NCBI RefSeq assembly: GCF_000257905.1
Contig: NZ_AJJL01000018.1
Coordinates: 1 to 37,127, forward strand
Reading direction: 5' to 3'
Length of the DNA stretch: 37,127 nt
DNA from: Streptococcus mitis SK579
GTDB taxonomy: Bacteria > Bacillota > Bacilli > Lactobacillales > Streptococcaceae
The translations under genes were made by a program, and so were the position numbers. Position 1 is the first letter of the stretch, and every line of letters begins with the position of its first letter. The notes beneath the pieces were generated by a model. It was not told where the DNA came from. It saw nothing but the letters and a program-made list of their open reading frames with translations, and ran no database searches. Shown piece by piece: positions 1 to 8,556 of the stretch.

Positions 1-342
1 CTTACGTTCAACTTTACGTGAGTCACGTGTAAGAAGTCCTGCGCGTTTCAATGAATCACGGAAGTCTGGGTCTACTTGAAGAAGGGCACGAGCGATACCG
101 TGACGGATAGCTCCTGATTGACCAGCGTATCCACCACCTACAACGTTAACGAAAACGTCGTATGAACCTGCAGTTGAAGTAACTGCGAATGGTTGGTTGA
201 TTACAAGACGAAGATCAGCGTGTGGGATGTACTCTTCAACATCTTTTTTGTTAACAGTGATTTTACCAGTTCCTGGAACAAGGCGAACGCGTGCAACAGC
301 GTTTTTACGACGTCCAGTACCTGCATATTGTGCTTGTGACAT
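1..342 (-). CDS. rpsI: 30S ribosomal protein S9, 3' end missing
   Basis: Small-subunit ribosomal protein whose C-terminal tail reaches the P-site tRNA. The frame starts with ATG at 342 and reads [19 protein letters not shown], the normal S9 N-terminus, and continues open to the window edge. 114 codons are present. The family is about 130 residues, so roughly 16 C-terminal residues and the stop lie outside. The start has a purine-rich ribosome site (GGAAAGGAAC) upstream. It follows rplM by 18 nt and is surely cotranscribed with it, the usual arrangement in Firmicutes. Nothing unusual in the visible part. Confidence 0.97.
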   Translation of the reverse strand, partial: MSQAQYAGTGRRKNAVARVRLVPGTGKITVNKKDVEEYIPHADLRLVINQPFAVTSTAGSYDVFVNVVGGGYAGQSGAIRHGIARALLQVDPDFRDSLKRAGLLTRDSRKVERK

Positions 343-360
343 ACTTTATTGTTCCTTTCC

Positions 361-807
361 TTAGATAAGTCCTGAAATATCAAGAACTTCTGGTTGTTGT
401 GCAGCGTGAGTGTGCTCAGCTCCAACAAATACTTTCAACTTCATACCTTGAGCGCGTCCAAGAGTATTGTGTGGAAGCATACCTTTAACTGATTTCTCGA
501 TCAAACGTACTGCATTTTTAGAACGAAGTTCACCTGCAGAGATTTGTTTCAATCCACCTGGGTGGTTTGAGTGAGTGTAGTAGATTTTATCAGTTGCTTT
601 TTTACCAGTCAATTTAACTTTTTCAGCATTGATAACAATCACAAAGTCACCTGTATCAGTGTGTGGTGTAAATGTTGGTTTGTTTTTTCCGCGAAGTACG
701 CTAGCAACTACTGCAGAAAGACGTCCAAGTGGTACATCAGTTGCGTCAACTACGTACCATTTACGTTCAACTTGGCCTGGTTTAGCCATAAATGTTGTTT
801 TGTTCAT
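361..807 (-). CDS. rplM: 50S ribosomal protein L13
   Basis: Large-subunit assembly protein of 148 residues, full length for the streptococcal family. It carries the diagnostic stretches [18 protein letters not shown] near residue 15, the [13 protein letters not shown] core and the PHNTLGRAQ segment in the C-terminal third. ATG at 807 has AGGAGAAATC just upstream. It is the first gene of the rplM-rpsI operon and is preceded by a structured leader with a good sigma-A promoter. Regulation is probably through that leader. Confidence 0.98.
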   Translation of the reverse strand: MNKTTFMAKPGQVERKWYVVDATDVPLGRLSAVVASVLRGKNKPTFTPHTDTGDFVIVINAEKVKLTGKKATDKIYYTHSNHPGGLKQISAGELRSKNAVRLIEKSVKGMLPHNTLGRAQGMKLKVFVGAEHTHAAQQPEVLDISGLI

Positions 808-915
808 GATTTCTCCTATATATAGTTCGATTTTTGTTTACGGTGATGGGTGTTCCTTCCCATCGAAAAGTATTTGGAAGGTTCCGGGGCCTTTCAAATG
901 GGGTAAACAATACCG
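808..915 (-). promoter_or_regulatory. L13 ribosomal leader RNA
   Basis: About 100 nt separate the inferred transcript start from the rplM ATG. The minus-strand RNA contains paired segments (CGATGGGAAGG...CCATCACCG and GAAAGGCCCCGGAACCTTCC). A conserved L13 leader is known upstream of rplM in Bacillus and other low-GC Gram-positives and is thought to mediate feedback by a ribosomal protein. Position, length and structure fit. I could not score it against the covariance model. Confidence 0.6.
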
Positions 916-921
916 CCTACT

Positions 922-951
922 ATAATACCAAATTTCACCCCTAAAAGTCAA
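922..951 (-). promoter_or_regulatory. rplM-rpsI promoter
   Basis: On the minus strand TTGACT (946-951) and TATTAT (922-927) are separated by 18 nt. The predicted start near 915 gives the leader described above. Confidence 0.75.
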
Positions 952-995
952 TAGATATGAAAAATATTTTTCTGAATTCCACTCTTTTTATCTCT

Positions 996-1016
996 AAAAA
1001 CCTCGCTTTCGCGAGG
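996..1016 (-). terminator. Terminator after the ABC permease gene
   Basis: Minus strand: CCTCGC, loop GAAA, GCGAGG, then TTTTTAGAG. It is a 6-bp GC-rich stem with a GNRA loop 6 nt past the stop codon at 1022, and separates natAB from the rplM promoter. Confidence 0.88.
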
Positions 1017-1021
1017 CTCTT

Positions 1022-2221
1022 CTATTTATAAGATAAGGCACGTCTAAATGTTTTCCAAATCCCTAAATCATCCGTTTGAAGAACGAGACTAGCATACATG
1101 CGTCCGATAAATCCTGTTGCTACCACTGCAAAAATCACTGTAATAGCAAGTGAAATCCATGCTTCTGCTCCCCCTGCATAGCCATTAATAGTTCGAAACG
1201 GCATAAAGAAGGTCGAAATAAAGGGAATATAAGAACCAATCTTCAAGATAAGATTGTCACCAGCTGCACCTAGAGCTGTCACTCCAAAAAAACCACCCAT
1301 AATCAAAATCATCAAAGGAGACAAGGCTTTTCCTGCATCCTCAGGACGAGAAACCATAGAACCTAGAAAGGCTGCTAAAACTACATACATAAAGAGACTG
1401 ACTAAAATAAAGAGCAAGGTATTTAGAGAGAAAGCATCTCCCAAATGGTCCAGAATACCAAACTGAGCTAATAATGGCAAATCTTTAAAGAGCAAAATGG
1501 CTGCCAGACCACCTACAACATAAATCCCGATATGCGTTAAAATCACTAGAAACAGAGCCATCATCCGCGCATAGAAATAGTGACTAGCCCTTATACTAGA
1601 AAAGACGACTTCCATAATTTTGGTGCCTTTTTCACTGGCAACTTCCTGAGCAGTGACACTAGCATAGGTAATCAAAATCATATAAAGGAATAAACCAAGC
1701 CCTGCGGCCGCAAAGGTTTGAATCATTTTTTTATTTTCCTTGGATTCATCAATTTTCTCCGTAAAGTTAACTGTTTGTTCCAAGCGTTTTTCCTGTTCTT
1801 GTGACAAATTGGCTGCCGAACGATTGAGTTGATCTTGAAGCTCATTTAACTTGCTCGTTACTCCTAGCTTAATAGCAATCTCAAGGGAAGTTTCACCGTG
1901 ATAAACTGCCTTTAGAATACTATCTTCTTGATCAATAGTCAGATAGCCTTTTAATTTTTCATCTTTAATCGCTTCTTTGGCACTTGCTTCGTCTTTATAG
2001 TCAAAGTTAACACCATTTACATTCTTCAGTCCTTCTGCTACAGACGGCACTGTTGTCACTACTGCCACTTTATCATTTTTAGCCATTGAAGAGCCTTGGA
2101 GATAGCCAATTCCTCCAGAGAGACCGATAAACAAGAATGGTGAAATCACCATAAAGAAGAAACTCCACGATTTGACATGTCGAAGATAGGTTTCCTTGAT
2201 TACAACCCACATATTTCTCAT
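1022..2221 (-). CDS. ABC-2 type exporter permease, NatB-like
   Basis: Membrane subunit of an ABC exporter, 399 residues. It has one N-terminal membrane segment (about 18-42), then a large extracytoplasmic region rich in charged residues (about 45-165), then five or so hydrophobic segments from about 170 to 385. This is the layout of NatB/ABC2_membrane_3 proteins. Its ATG overlaps the stop of the ATPase gene by 4 nt (ATGA), so the two are translationally coupled. NatAB exports sodium in Bacillus; relatives move drugs or peptides. The substrate here cannot be read from the sequence. Confidence 0.85.
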   Translation of the reverse strand: MRNMWVVIKETYLRHVKSWSFFFMVISPFLFIGLSGGIGYLQGSSMAKNDKVAVVTTVPSVAEGLKNVNGVNFDYKDEASAKEAIKDEKLKGYLTIDQEDSILKAVYHGETSLEIAIKLGVTSKLNELQDQLNRSAANLSQEQEKRLEQTVNFTEKIDESKENKKMIQTFAAAGLGLFLYMILITYASVTAQEVASEKGTKIMEVVFSSIRASHYFYARMMALFLVILTHIGIYVVGGLAAILLFKDLPLLAQFGILDHLGDAFSLNTLLFILVSLFMYVVLAAFLGSMVSRPEDAGKALSPLMILIMGGFFGVTALGAAGDNLILKIGSYIPFISTFFMPFRTINGYAGGAEAWISLAITVIFAVVATGFIGRMYASLVLQTDDLGIWKTFRRALSYK

Positions 2222-3111
2222 ACTTCCACCCCTGATTCTAGTTTAAAGATTTCATCGATTGTTGGCGCTTGCTGGTCAAAGGTTGCGATGTATTGCCCCT
2301 GAGTCAAGATTGGGAAGAGTTCCCTTCCAGCGCTCTCATCCTCCAAGATTAATTTCCAGCTACCTTGTTTGGTCAAGCTCACCTGCTTGACATGAGGAAG
2401 GTTTTCCAATTCTTCCCTACTTCGTTCACTTGAAACAAAGAGACGTGTTTTCCCGTATTGATTGCGAACATCTTGAACCGGCCCATGCAAGACCACACGG
2501 CCATCTCGAATCATGAGAATATCGTCACAAAGCTCCTCGACGTTGGTCATGACATGGTCAGAAAAGATAATGGTTGCCCCACGTTCTTTTTCTTGAAAAA
2601 TGACTTGCTTGAGCAATTCTGTATTGACTGGATCCAATCCACTGAAAGGCTCATCCAAGATAATCAAGTCTGGTTCATGAATCAGAGTAATGATGAGCTG
2701 AATCTTCTGCTGATTTCCTTTTGACAGACTCTTAATTTTATCTGTCAGCTTTCCTTTCACTTCCAACCTCTTCATCCATTGAGGGAGTTTTTCCTTGACC
2801 TCCTTGGCATCCATGCCTTTTAGAGTCGCCAAATAGCGAACTTGTTCAAGGACTGTCAATTTAGGCATGAGACTGCGTTCTTCAGGCAGATAGCCAATCC
2901 GAGCGTAGGTCTCTTGACGAATATCCTGACCATCTAGACTGATTTCTCCTTGGTATTCTAAAAACTTCAAAATACTGTGGAAAATCGTTGTTTTCCCAGC
3001 ACCGTTTTTTCCGACTAGTCCCAAAATACGACCTGGTCGCGCTTGAAAGTCAATACCAAACAAAACTTGCTTGGATCCAAAACTTTTCTCTAGACTTCTT
3101 ACTTCTAGCAT
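2218..3111 (-). CDS. ABC exporter ATP-binding protein, NatA-like
   Basis: Cytoplasmic ATPase of 297 residues that powers the permease encoded downstream. Walker A is GKNGAGKT at 34-41, the signature is LSKGNQQ near 129 and Walker B is LIILDEP at about 149-155, followed by the switch histidine in SDHV. The SKGNQQK form of the signature is typical of the NatA/DrrA exporter subgroup. The C-terminal ~80 residues form the usual accessory domain of that subgroup. ATG at 3111 follows a strong GGAGGTGAAAG ribosome site, and a near-consensus promoter lies 28 nt further up. It forms a two-gene operon with the permease. Confidence 0.92.
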   Translation of the reverse strand: MLEVRSLEKSFGSKQVLFGIDFQARPGRILGLVGKNGAGKTTIFHSILKFLEYQGEISLDGQDIRQETYARIGYLPEERSLMPKLTVLEQVRYLATLKGMDAKEVKEKLPQWMKRLEVKGKLTDKIKSLSKGNQQKIQLIITLIHEPDLIILDEPFSGLDPVNTELLKQVIFQEKERGATIIFSDHVMTNVEELCDDILMIRDGRVVLHGPVQDVRNQYGKTRLFVSSERSREELENLPHVKQVSLTKQGSWKLILEDESAGRELFPILTQGQYIATFDQQAPTIDEIFKLESGVEV

Positions 3112-3138
3112 CTTTCACCTCCGAAATGTCTTGCACTC

Positions 3139-3167
3139 ATTATACTCCTTTTTGATAGCCTTTACAA
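3139..3167 (-). promoter_or_regulatory. natAB promoter
   Basis: Minus strand TTGTAA (3162-3167), 17-nt spacer, perfect TATAAT (3139-3144). It serves the exporter operon. Confidence 0.8.
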
Positions 3168-3215
3168 TGGTTTATGTCCATTTTTATAAGACTATTGCTG
3201 TGTAAAATATGGCCT

Positions 3216-3276
3216 GGAGCGTTTTTAGTGATAAATCCATTATACAGTAGCAAATTTAATTTATCACCTCCGCTCC
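3216..3276. repeat. Nested inverted repeat in an intergenic gap
   Basis: Outer arms GGAGCG (3216-3221) and CGCTCC (3271-3276) enclose inner arms GTGATAAAT (3228-3236) and ATTTATCAC (3259-3267). Together they form an interrupted hairpin of about 61 bp between the pheT terminator and the natAB promoter. It has no poly-T tail and is not needed as a terminator. It could be a small mobile repeat or an upstream operator of natAB. I do not recognise the family. Confidence 0.5.
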
Positions 3277-3314
3277 TCAACTGTCGATTTTTGATCCTGA
3301 ATTGTTATTTGAAA

Positions 3315-3341
3315 AGCAAAAATCCACCCCGAAGGATGGAT
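3315..3341 (-). terminator. Terminator of the pheS-pheT operon
   Basis: Minus strand ATCCATCC, loop TTCG, GGGTGGAT, then TTTTTGC. It is an 8-bp stem with a UUCG tetraloop just past the pheT stop. Confidence 0.9.
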
Positions 3342-3348
3342 TGATACT

Positions 3349-5754
3349 TTAACGCACTTCTGCATTGACTTTTTCTTCAAGTGATGCTTGGATTTTTTCC
3401 ATGTAGCGTGCGACTTCTTCGTCCGTTAAGCTGTCTTCTGGATTTTGGAAAGTCAAGCTATAAGCCATTGACTTCATACCAAGTCCCAATTTTTCGCCTG
3501 AGAAGACGTCAAAGAGTTTGATATCTGTCAAACGTTTTACGCCTGCAGCTTGGATAGCGTCCACAACTTCTTGGTGAGTCACTTCTGCCTTGAGAAGGAG
3601 GGCAACGTCACGGCTAACTGCTGGGAATTTAGTAATTTCTACAAATGGAGTAGCAGGTTGAAGGGCTACTTCGATGGCTGAAAGGTTGAGTTCGGCTACA
3701 TACGTTTCTGGAATATCGTAAGCCTTAGCAGTGACTGGATGCACTTGGCCAAGGAAACCAAGAACTTGATCACCAAGTGAAATCATAGCTGTACGTCCTG
3801 GATGAAGGCTAGCAATTTCAGCTGTTGCTGTATAAGTTACTTGGAGTCCCAAACGAGCAAAGAGGGCTTCAAGGATTCCCTTAGCATAGAAGAAATCAAC
3901 TGGAACTGCTACTGTTTGGAAATCTTTTTCTGCAACCAAGCCTGTCAAGGCAAAGGCAAAACTGTTGATTTCATTTGGAAGTTCTTCTTTTGGATTACCT
4001 GTTTGTTCAAAGACTTTTCCAATCTCATAAAGGGCCAAGTTTTTATTCTTACGAGCTACGTTATAAGCCACTGTATCAAGGATACCAGAAATCATATTTT
4101 GACGGAGGACTGAACGATCCACAGTCATTGGCCACATAAGTTCAGTAAGGTTACTTGGTTGAGCCGTAAACTCAACTGCTTTTTCAGGAGTTGTTAGAGC
4201 ATAGGTGATGATTTCTGTCAAACCTGCTCCTTCAGCAATCGTACGAACCTGACGGCGGAGTTTTTGTGTGGCTGTCAATTCACCAGCTGTCCCATCATCT
4301 TTTGGAAGACTAGTTGGCAAGCGGTCATATCCATAGATACGAGCGATTTCTTCAAAGAGGTCTGCTTCGATGGTGATATCCCAACGACGACGTGGTACGC
4401 TGACTGTAAAGCTGTCTGCATTTCCAGAAAGACCAAAGCCAAGACGACGGAAGACGTCTTCTACATCAGCATAAGAAAGATCAGTTCCGAGGACACGGTT
4501 AACATCAGCAAGAGTTGAAGAAACTTCCACATCAGAGATATCAAGCTCACCTGCTGAAACGATATCTTTACGTACCGTCGCACCTGCAAGCTCTGCAATC
4601 ATGCTAGCTGCCGCATCAAGGGCTTCATTGACTGTTGCCACATTGATGCCTTTTTCAAAGCGAGAAGATGACTCAGAACGAAGATTGAGGCGACCGCTGG
4701 TCTTACGGATTGATTTTCCGTTGAAGACTGCAGCTTCAAGGACGACACGACTAGATTTCTCAGAGATTTCTGTTGCTTGACCGCCCATGACACCTGCAAG
4801 GGCTACTGGCTTGTCTGCGACAGTGATAACTAAGTCATTCACGTCCAAGTCACGTTCTTCACCATCCAAGGTCACCAATTTTTCACCAGCACGCGCTTCA
4901 CGTACACGGATGTCAGTCCCTTCAAAGGTATCCAAGTCAAAGGCGTGCATTGGTTGACCAAAGTAGAGAAGGATGTAGTTGGTCACGTCCACTACGTTAT
5001 TGATTGGACGGATTCCTTCGTTCATGAGAAGGTTTTGCAACCATTGTGGACTTGGTGCGATAGTCACATTGTCCAAGATACGAGCTGCATAGTAAGGCGC
5101 CTTGTCTGTCTCAATGCCCACAGAAAGAGCATCCGCTGCAACGTGGTCTGTTTCTGTTAGAGTAAATTCTTTAAAGTTGACTACCTTGTCATAAATGGCT
5201 GCCACTTCGTGAGCCACCCCACGCATAGAAAGAGCGTCCGCACGGTTAGGTGTAATTGAAAGTTCGATGATTTCATCATCCAAGTCTAGATATGAGAAGA
5301 CTTCATCCCCAGGAACGGCATTTTCTGGCAAGATTTGGATGCCATCTGCGAATTCCTTAGGCACAACTGAGTCAGAAATTCCCAATTCACCAAGGGAACA
5401 GATCATTCCAAGTGACTCTAAACCACGGATTTTTCCTTTTTTGATTTTGTAATTGTCAGCGATACGAGCTCCCGGAAGTGCCACCATAACCTTGATACCA
5501 GCACGCACATTTGGGGCACCACAAACGATTTGACGGGCTTCTTCTTCGCCAACATTAACCTGACAAACATGGAGGTGAGTTTCTGGCACATCTTCGCAAG
5601 ACAAGACCTCACCGACGACAATTTTTGAGAGACCAGCAGCAGGTGATTCGACACCTTCTACCTCGATCCCTGTAGTTGACATTTTTTCAGCCAACTCTTG
5701 TGATGGCACATCAATGTCCACCAATTCTTTTAACCATTTATAAGATACAAGCAT
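3349..5754 (-). CDS. pheT: Phenylalanine--tRNA ligase beta subunit
   Basis: Beta chain of the alpha2-beta2 PheRS, 801 residues, the normal size for bacterial PheT. Order of domains: an N-terminal EMAP-like tRNA-binding domain (about 39-150), the B3/B4 editing domain (about 210-385, which removes Tyr-tRNAPhe), the B5 domain (about 405-475), an inactive catalytic-like core, and a C-terminal FDX-ACB anticodon-binding domain (about 705-800, ending in [16 protein letters not shown]). ATG at 5754 has CTGGAGAAC upstream. It is the last gene of the pheS - GNAT - pheT operon, so the T-box controls it too. Confidence 0.97.
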   Translation of the reverse strand: MLVSYKWLKELVDIDVPSQELAEKMSTTGIEVEGVESPAAGLSKIVVGEVLSCEDVPETHLHVCQVNVGEEEARQIVCGAPNVRAGIKVMVALPGARIADNYKIKKGKIRGLESLGMICSLGELGISDSVVPKEFADGIQILPENAVPGDEVFSYLDLDDEIIELSITPNRADALSMRGVAHEVAAIYDKVVNFKEFTLTETDHVAADALSVGIETDKAPYYAARILDNVTIAPSPQWLQNLLMNEGIRPINNVVDVTNYILLYFGQPMHAFDLDTFEGTDIRVREARAGEKLVTLDGEERDLDVNDLVITVADKPVALAGVMGGQATEISEKSSRVVLEAAVFNGKSIRKTSGRLNLRSESSSRFEKGINVATVNEALDAAASMIAELAGATVRKDIVSAGELDISDVEVSSTLADVNRVLGTDLSYADVEDVFRRLGFGLSGNADSFTVSVPRRRWDITIEADLFEEIARIYGYDRLPTSLPKDDGTAGELTATQKLRRQVRTIAEGAGLTEIITYALTTPEKAVEFTAQPSNLTELMWPMTVDRSVLRQNMISGILDTVAYNVARKNKNLALYEIGKVFEQTGNPKEELPNEINSFAFALTGLVAEKDFQTVAVPVDFFYAKGILEALFARLGLQVTYTATAEIASLHPGRTAMISLGDQVLGFLGQVHPVTAKAYDIPETYVAELNLSAIEVALQPATPFVEITKFPAVSRDVALLLKAEVTHQEVVDAIQAAGVKRLTDIKLFDVFSGEKLGLGMKSMAYSLTFQNPEDSLTDEEVARYMEKIQASLEEKVNAEVR

Positions 5755-5830
5755 AATTTAGTTCTCCAGAATGACAGTTGCCACTCTGGTTCTTTTCCTT
5801 TCCTATCATTTCAATAGAAGAATCATCTTC

Positions 5831-6340
5831 TTACCTTAATTTCTTTTTCAGTAACCAATCTGTATCTACTTTTTGACCAACCATAAAATGATGTTGGCTA
5901 AATTTTTCAAAACCATATCGATTATAAAACGCTTGAGCTTTTGTATTATGCTCCCAAACACCTAGCCAAGCCCAAGAAAAATTATTTTTTGTAGCAAGTT
6001 CAAGAGCGAATTCAAACAGTTGCTTACCGAGTCCAAATCCTTGGAATTTTTGTAACACATAGAGACGTTGAATTTCAAAAGCATCCTCTAATTCTCTCTC
6101 AGTCTGAGCACTTCCCCAGTTAACTTTGAGAAAACCAGCTATCTTCTCTTCATGCATAATGAAATAGGTTTCGGATTCTGGATTTCCCAACTCAGTTAAC
6201 AAAGTTTTCAGGCTATAAGCCTCTTCAAAGTATTCCTGCAACTGCTCTTCCGTATTATCATGAGCAAATGTTTCACGAAAGGTTTGTTTGGCAATTTTAG
6301 CCAACACCTCAACATCTGCCATTTCTACTTTTCTAATCAT
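5831..6340 (-). CDS. GNAT N-acetyltransferase inside the phe operon
   Basis: A 169-residue GNAT-fold protein. The acetyl-CoA loop region is visible around residues 90-108 (LQKFQGFGLGKQLFEFAL, a Q/RxxGxG/A motif), followed by GVWEHNTKAQAFYNRYGFEK, the typical C-terminal beta-alpha-beta of the family. Its ATG overlaps the pheS stop by one base (TAATG) and pheT starts 76 nt downstream, so it is made with PheRS. An acetyltransferase between pheS and pheT is, to my knowledge, also found in pneumococcus. The substrate is unknown; a link to amino-acylation is only inference. Confidence 0.85.
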   Translation of the reverse strand: MIRKVEMADVEVLAKIAKQTFRETFAHDNTEEQLQEYFEEAYSLKTLLTELGNPESETYFIMHEEKIAGFLKVNWGSAQTERELEDAFEIQRLYVLQKFQGFGLGKQLFEFALELATKNNFSWAWLGVWEHNTKAQAFYNRYGFEKFSQHHFMVGQKVDTDWLLKKKLR

Positions 6341-7386
6341 TATTTAAACTGTTCTGAGAAGCGAACATCTCCTTGGTAGAAGCCACGGATATCATTGATT
6401 CCGTAACGGAGCATAGCTACACGCTCTTGTCCAAGACCAAAGGCAAAGCCAGAGTAAACAGTCGCATCGATACCACTCATTTCAAGGACACGTGGGTGAA
6501 CCATACCGGCACCCATAATTTCGATCCAACCTGTTTTCTTACATACGTTACAGCCTTCTCCACCACACTTGAAGCAAGAAACATCCACCTCAACAGACGG
6601 CTCTGTGAATGGGAAGTAAGATGGGCGCAGACGAATTTGACGCTCTTCACCAAACATTTTTTGCACAATCAACTGAAGGGTTCCTTGAAGGTCAGCCATA
6701 GAGATATTTTTCCCAACAACCAAGCCTTCAATTTGGTGGAACTGGTGACTGTGGGTCGCATCGTCTGTATCACGACGGAAAACGCGTCCTGGAGAAATCA
6801 TTTTCAAAGGACCTTTAGAGAAATCATGGGCATCCATGGCACGCGCTTGAACTGGAGACGTGTGAGTACGGAGTAAGATTTCTTCTGTGATATAGAAAGT
6901 GTCCTGCATATCACGAGCCGGATGGTCTTTGGGAAGGTTCATTCGTTCAAAGTTATAGTAGTCTTGCTCCACTTCAAAACCATCCACTACTTGGTACCCC
7001 ATACCGATGAAGATATCTTCGATTTCTTCACTGGTTTGTGTGAGGACGTGGCGGTGACCAGTCGCAACAGGACGACCTGGAAGCGTCACATCAATGCTCT
7101 CGCTAGCAAGTTGAGCTGCGACTTTCTTTTCTTCCAAAAGCTTAGCTGTTTCTTCAAAGGCTGCAGTCAAGATATCACGAGCTTCATTGACGTGTTTCCC
7201 AATGATTGGGCGCATCTCAGCAGAGACATCTTTCATCCCTTTAAGAATTTCGGTAAGCGAACCTTTTTTACCAAGGACAGAGACACGCAAATCCTGCATC
7301 TCTTTTTCATCTTCAGCAGTAATCTGCTTCAAGCTAGCCAGCGTTTCCTCACGAAGCGCTTTTAATTGTTCTTCAATAGTTGACAT
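6340..7386 (-). CDS. pheS: Phenylalanine--tRNA ligase alpha subunit
   Basis: Catalytic chain of PheRS, 348 residues. An N-terminal coiled coil (about 1-90) is followed by the class II core. Motif 2 lies in [24 protein letters not shown], and motif 3 is [22 protein letters not shown] near the C-terminus. The start is ATG at 7386 ([11 protein letters not shown]) behind a GGAGG ribosome site. The same frame stays open 56 codons further up, but that stretch is the T-box RNA, so the longer frame is rejected. Transcription is gated by charged tRNAPhe through the leader. Confidence 0.97.
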   Translation of the reverse strand: MSTIEEQLKALREETLASLKQITAEDEKEMQDLRVSVLGKKGSLTEILKGMKDVSAEMRPIIGKHVNEARDILTAAFEETAKLLEEKKVAAQLASESIDVTLPGRPVATGHRHVLTQTSEEIEDIFIGMGYQVVDGFEVEQDYYNFERMNLPKDHPARDMQDTFYITEEILLRTHTSPVQARAMDAHDFSKGPLKMISPGRVFRRDTDDATHSHQFHQIEGLVVGKNISMADLQGTLQLIVQKMFGEERQIRLRPSYFPFTEPSVEVDVSCFKCGGEGCNVCKKTGWIEIMGAGMVHPRVLEMSGIDATVYSGFAFGLGQERVAMLRYGINDIRGFYQGDVRFSEQFK

Positions 7387-7394
7387 AATTCCTC

Positions 7395-7613
7395 CATCAG
7401 TCTCTCGTAGATAAAAAGAAAACCACATGTCAAAAACTCCACTCGGAGCGTTGACACGCGGTACCATCCGTTTCATCTGACAAGTCAGACCTTCATTTCT
7501 AAATCCATGCGCAAGTGAATTCACCCAGCTTTCATATAGAGAGCTTGCAGTCACGGCTCTCCTCCCTGATATACTTCCCTTGAGTTACTAGTCTTGCAGA
7601 TTTCTATTCAATT
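7395..7613 (-). promoter_or_regulatory. T-box leader of pheS (tRNAPhe sensor)
   Basis: Minus-strand RNA carries the T-box core GGATGGTACCGCG (core at 7457-7465). A terminator-like hairpin follows: TGTCAA...CTCC, loop GAGT, GGAG...TTGACA (7428-7456), with T-rich DNA behind it. A long Stem I with GGAGAG and AGCTCTC arms lies upstream. A phenylalanine codon TTC in GAATTCAC (7517-7519) is a candidate specifier. T-boxes bind uncharged tRNA and switch from termination to readthrough, so pheS-GNAT-pheT should rise when charged tRNAPhe falls. Confidence 0.88.
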
Positions 7614-7620
7614 ACTACTT

Positions 7621-7649
7621 AGTTTATCAGATTTTTAGTTAAAAAACAA
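7621..7649 (-). promoter_or_regulatory. pheS operon promoter
   Basis: Minus strand TTGTTT (7644-7649), 17 nt, TAAACT (7621-7626). The -35 box sits only six bases past the stop of the upstream GNAT gene. Confidence 0.6.
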
Positions 7650-7655
7650 GTTAGA

Positions 7656-8135
7656 TTAGATTAATTTCAATATAAAACTCGTTCCTTTTTCTGTTGCTCC
7701 ATTTTCCACAAATCCAAGCGACTTGAAACACCTCCTAGAAGCATGATTGTAGGTGTAGATTTCCTTGACTCTCAATTCTTTCCATCCTTTTACTCGAGCC
7801 AATTTAATCAAAGTACTTAGAATCTTTTTTCCAAGTCCTCGATGTTGGTAAGCGGAATTCCCAATCACAATGGGGAGATTATCCTGAGATAGTGTAACAT
7901 CCCCAATTGGAAACCATTCTCCCTTCTCCTTGACTTCAATCCAAAAAAGTTCACCATGCTGATCCAAATGGGAATACATAGCTTCCAAAGTTTCTTGACT
8001 ATAAGGTCTCTTCACACCATCTACGAGGTGAACCAAGTTCACATCCTGATACCAAGCAAAAGCTTCTTCACAATGATTGACCTTATAATAAGGAACAAGA
8101 CGCAGTGCATTATCTATTTGTAAAATCTGTTTCAT
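7656..8135 (-). CDS. GNAT N-acetyltransferase
   Basis: A 159-residue GNAT protein. The acetyl-CoA binding stretch is AYQHRGLGKKILSTLIKLAR (Q/RxxGxG/A) and the last strand is YTYNHASRRCFKSLGFVENG. It resembles the RimJ/RimL or aminoglycoside 6'-type subgroup, but the substrate cannot be assigned. ATG at 8135 has AAAGGAAAG upstream and lies 26 nt inside the 3' end of the ParB-fold gene, so the two genes are tightly coupled. It is the last gene of the ribU operon. No clear terminator follows before the pheS promoter. Confidence 0.82.
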   Translation of the reverse strand: MKQILQIDNALRLVPYYKVNHCEEAFAWYQDVNLVHLVDGVKRPYSQETLEAMYSHLDQHGELFWIEVKEKGEWFPIGDVTLSQDNLPIVIGNSAYQHRGLGKKILSTLIKLARVKGWKELRVKEIYTYNHASRRCFKSLGFVENGATEKGTSFILKLI

Positions 8136-8529
8136 CTGCTTTCCTTTTCAACAAAAGAGTTGCTGCTTGATTAAAACCATCACACCAGTTATACCATTTT
8201 GCTTCATACTCATCTTGAGCTAAGATATGATTTTTTAAATCCAGAACAGAGTAAATTTTTCTTTCTTCGCAGGCTTGCGCATAGAGATGATATAGTTCAT
8301 CACCACCATCTCTATCCCACTCAGCAGAAATCGTATCCCTACCTGCCAATAAAGCCTGATAAGCCCTGTGATGCCCATCTGTAATCAACAAGCAATCTCC
8401 GAACGCAAGAATACTGATTGGAGCAACATTGATTATTTCTGCCGACTGATAAAGTGTCTGGATGCCTGTTAGTTTCTTTTCTGATAAGTATAGTTGAGTC
8501 GGATGGAGAGCTTTTATGTTGACTTTCAT
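8110..8529 (-). CDS. Stand-alone ParB/sulfiredoxin-fold protein
   Basis: A 139-residue protein of unknown function. The recognisable part is LLITDGHHRAYQALLAG (about 49-65), the conserved DGHHR box of the ParB/Srx superfamily. That fold includes the ParB CTPase, sulfiredoxin and free-serine kinases. It lacks the HTH and C-terminal dimerisation domains of chromosomal ParB and is far too short to be one, so a role in segregation is unlikely. A nucleotide-dependent phosphotransfer role is possible but unproven. ATG at 8529 has GAGGAGAAAG. It overlaps the GNAT gene downstream and lies 27 nt after the PAP2 gene. Confidence 0.7.
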   Translation of the reverse strand: MKVNIKALHPTQLYLSEKKLTGIQTLYQSAEIINVAPISILAFGDCLLITDGHHRAYQALLAGRDTISAEWDRDGGDELYHLYAQACEERKIYSVLDLKNHILAQDEYEAKWYNWCDGFNQAATLLLKRKADETDFTNR

Positions 8530-8556
8530 TTCTTTCTCCTCAAGAGAATTTGATAT

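Noticed and set aside
6373..6876. 167-codon plus-strand frame opposite pheS
   Set aside because: Antisense shadow of a conserved catalytic gene, without a ribosome site or recognisable domain.
7387..7554. Open frame extending pheS by 56 codons at its N-terminus
   Set aside because: This stretch is the T-box RNA with GGTACCGCG and a terminator. The GGAGG site and MSTIEEQ start at 7386 match normal PheS length.
8110..8135. ParB-fold/GNAT overlap as a toxin-antitoxin pair
   Set aside because: GNAT toxins pair with small RHH or HTH antitoxins; the ParB-fold partner has no DNA-binding helix pattern, and the pair sits in a riboflavin-controlled operon.
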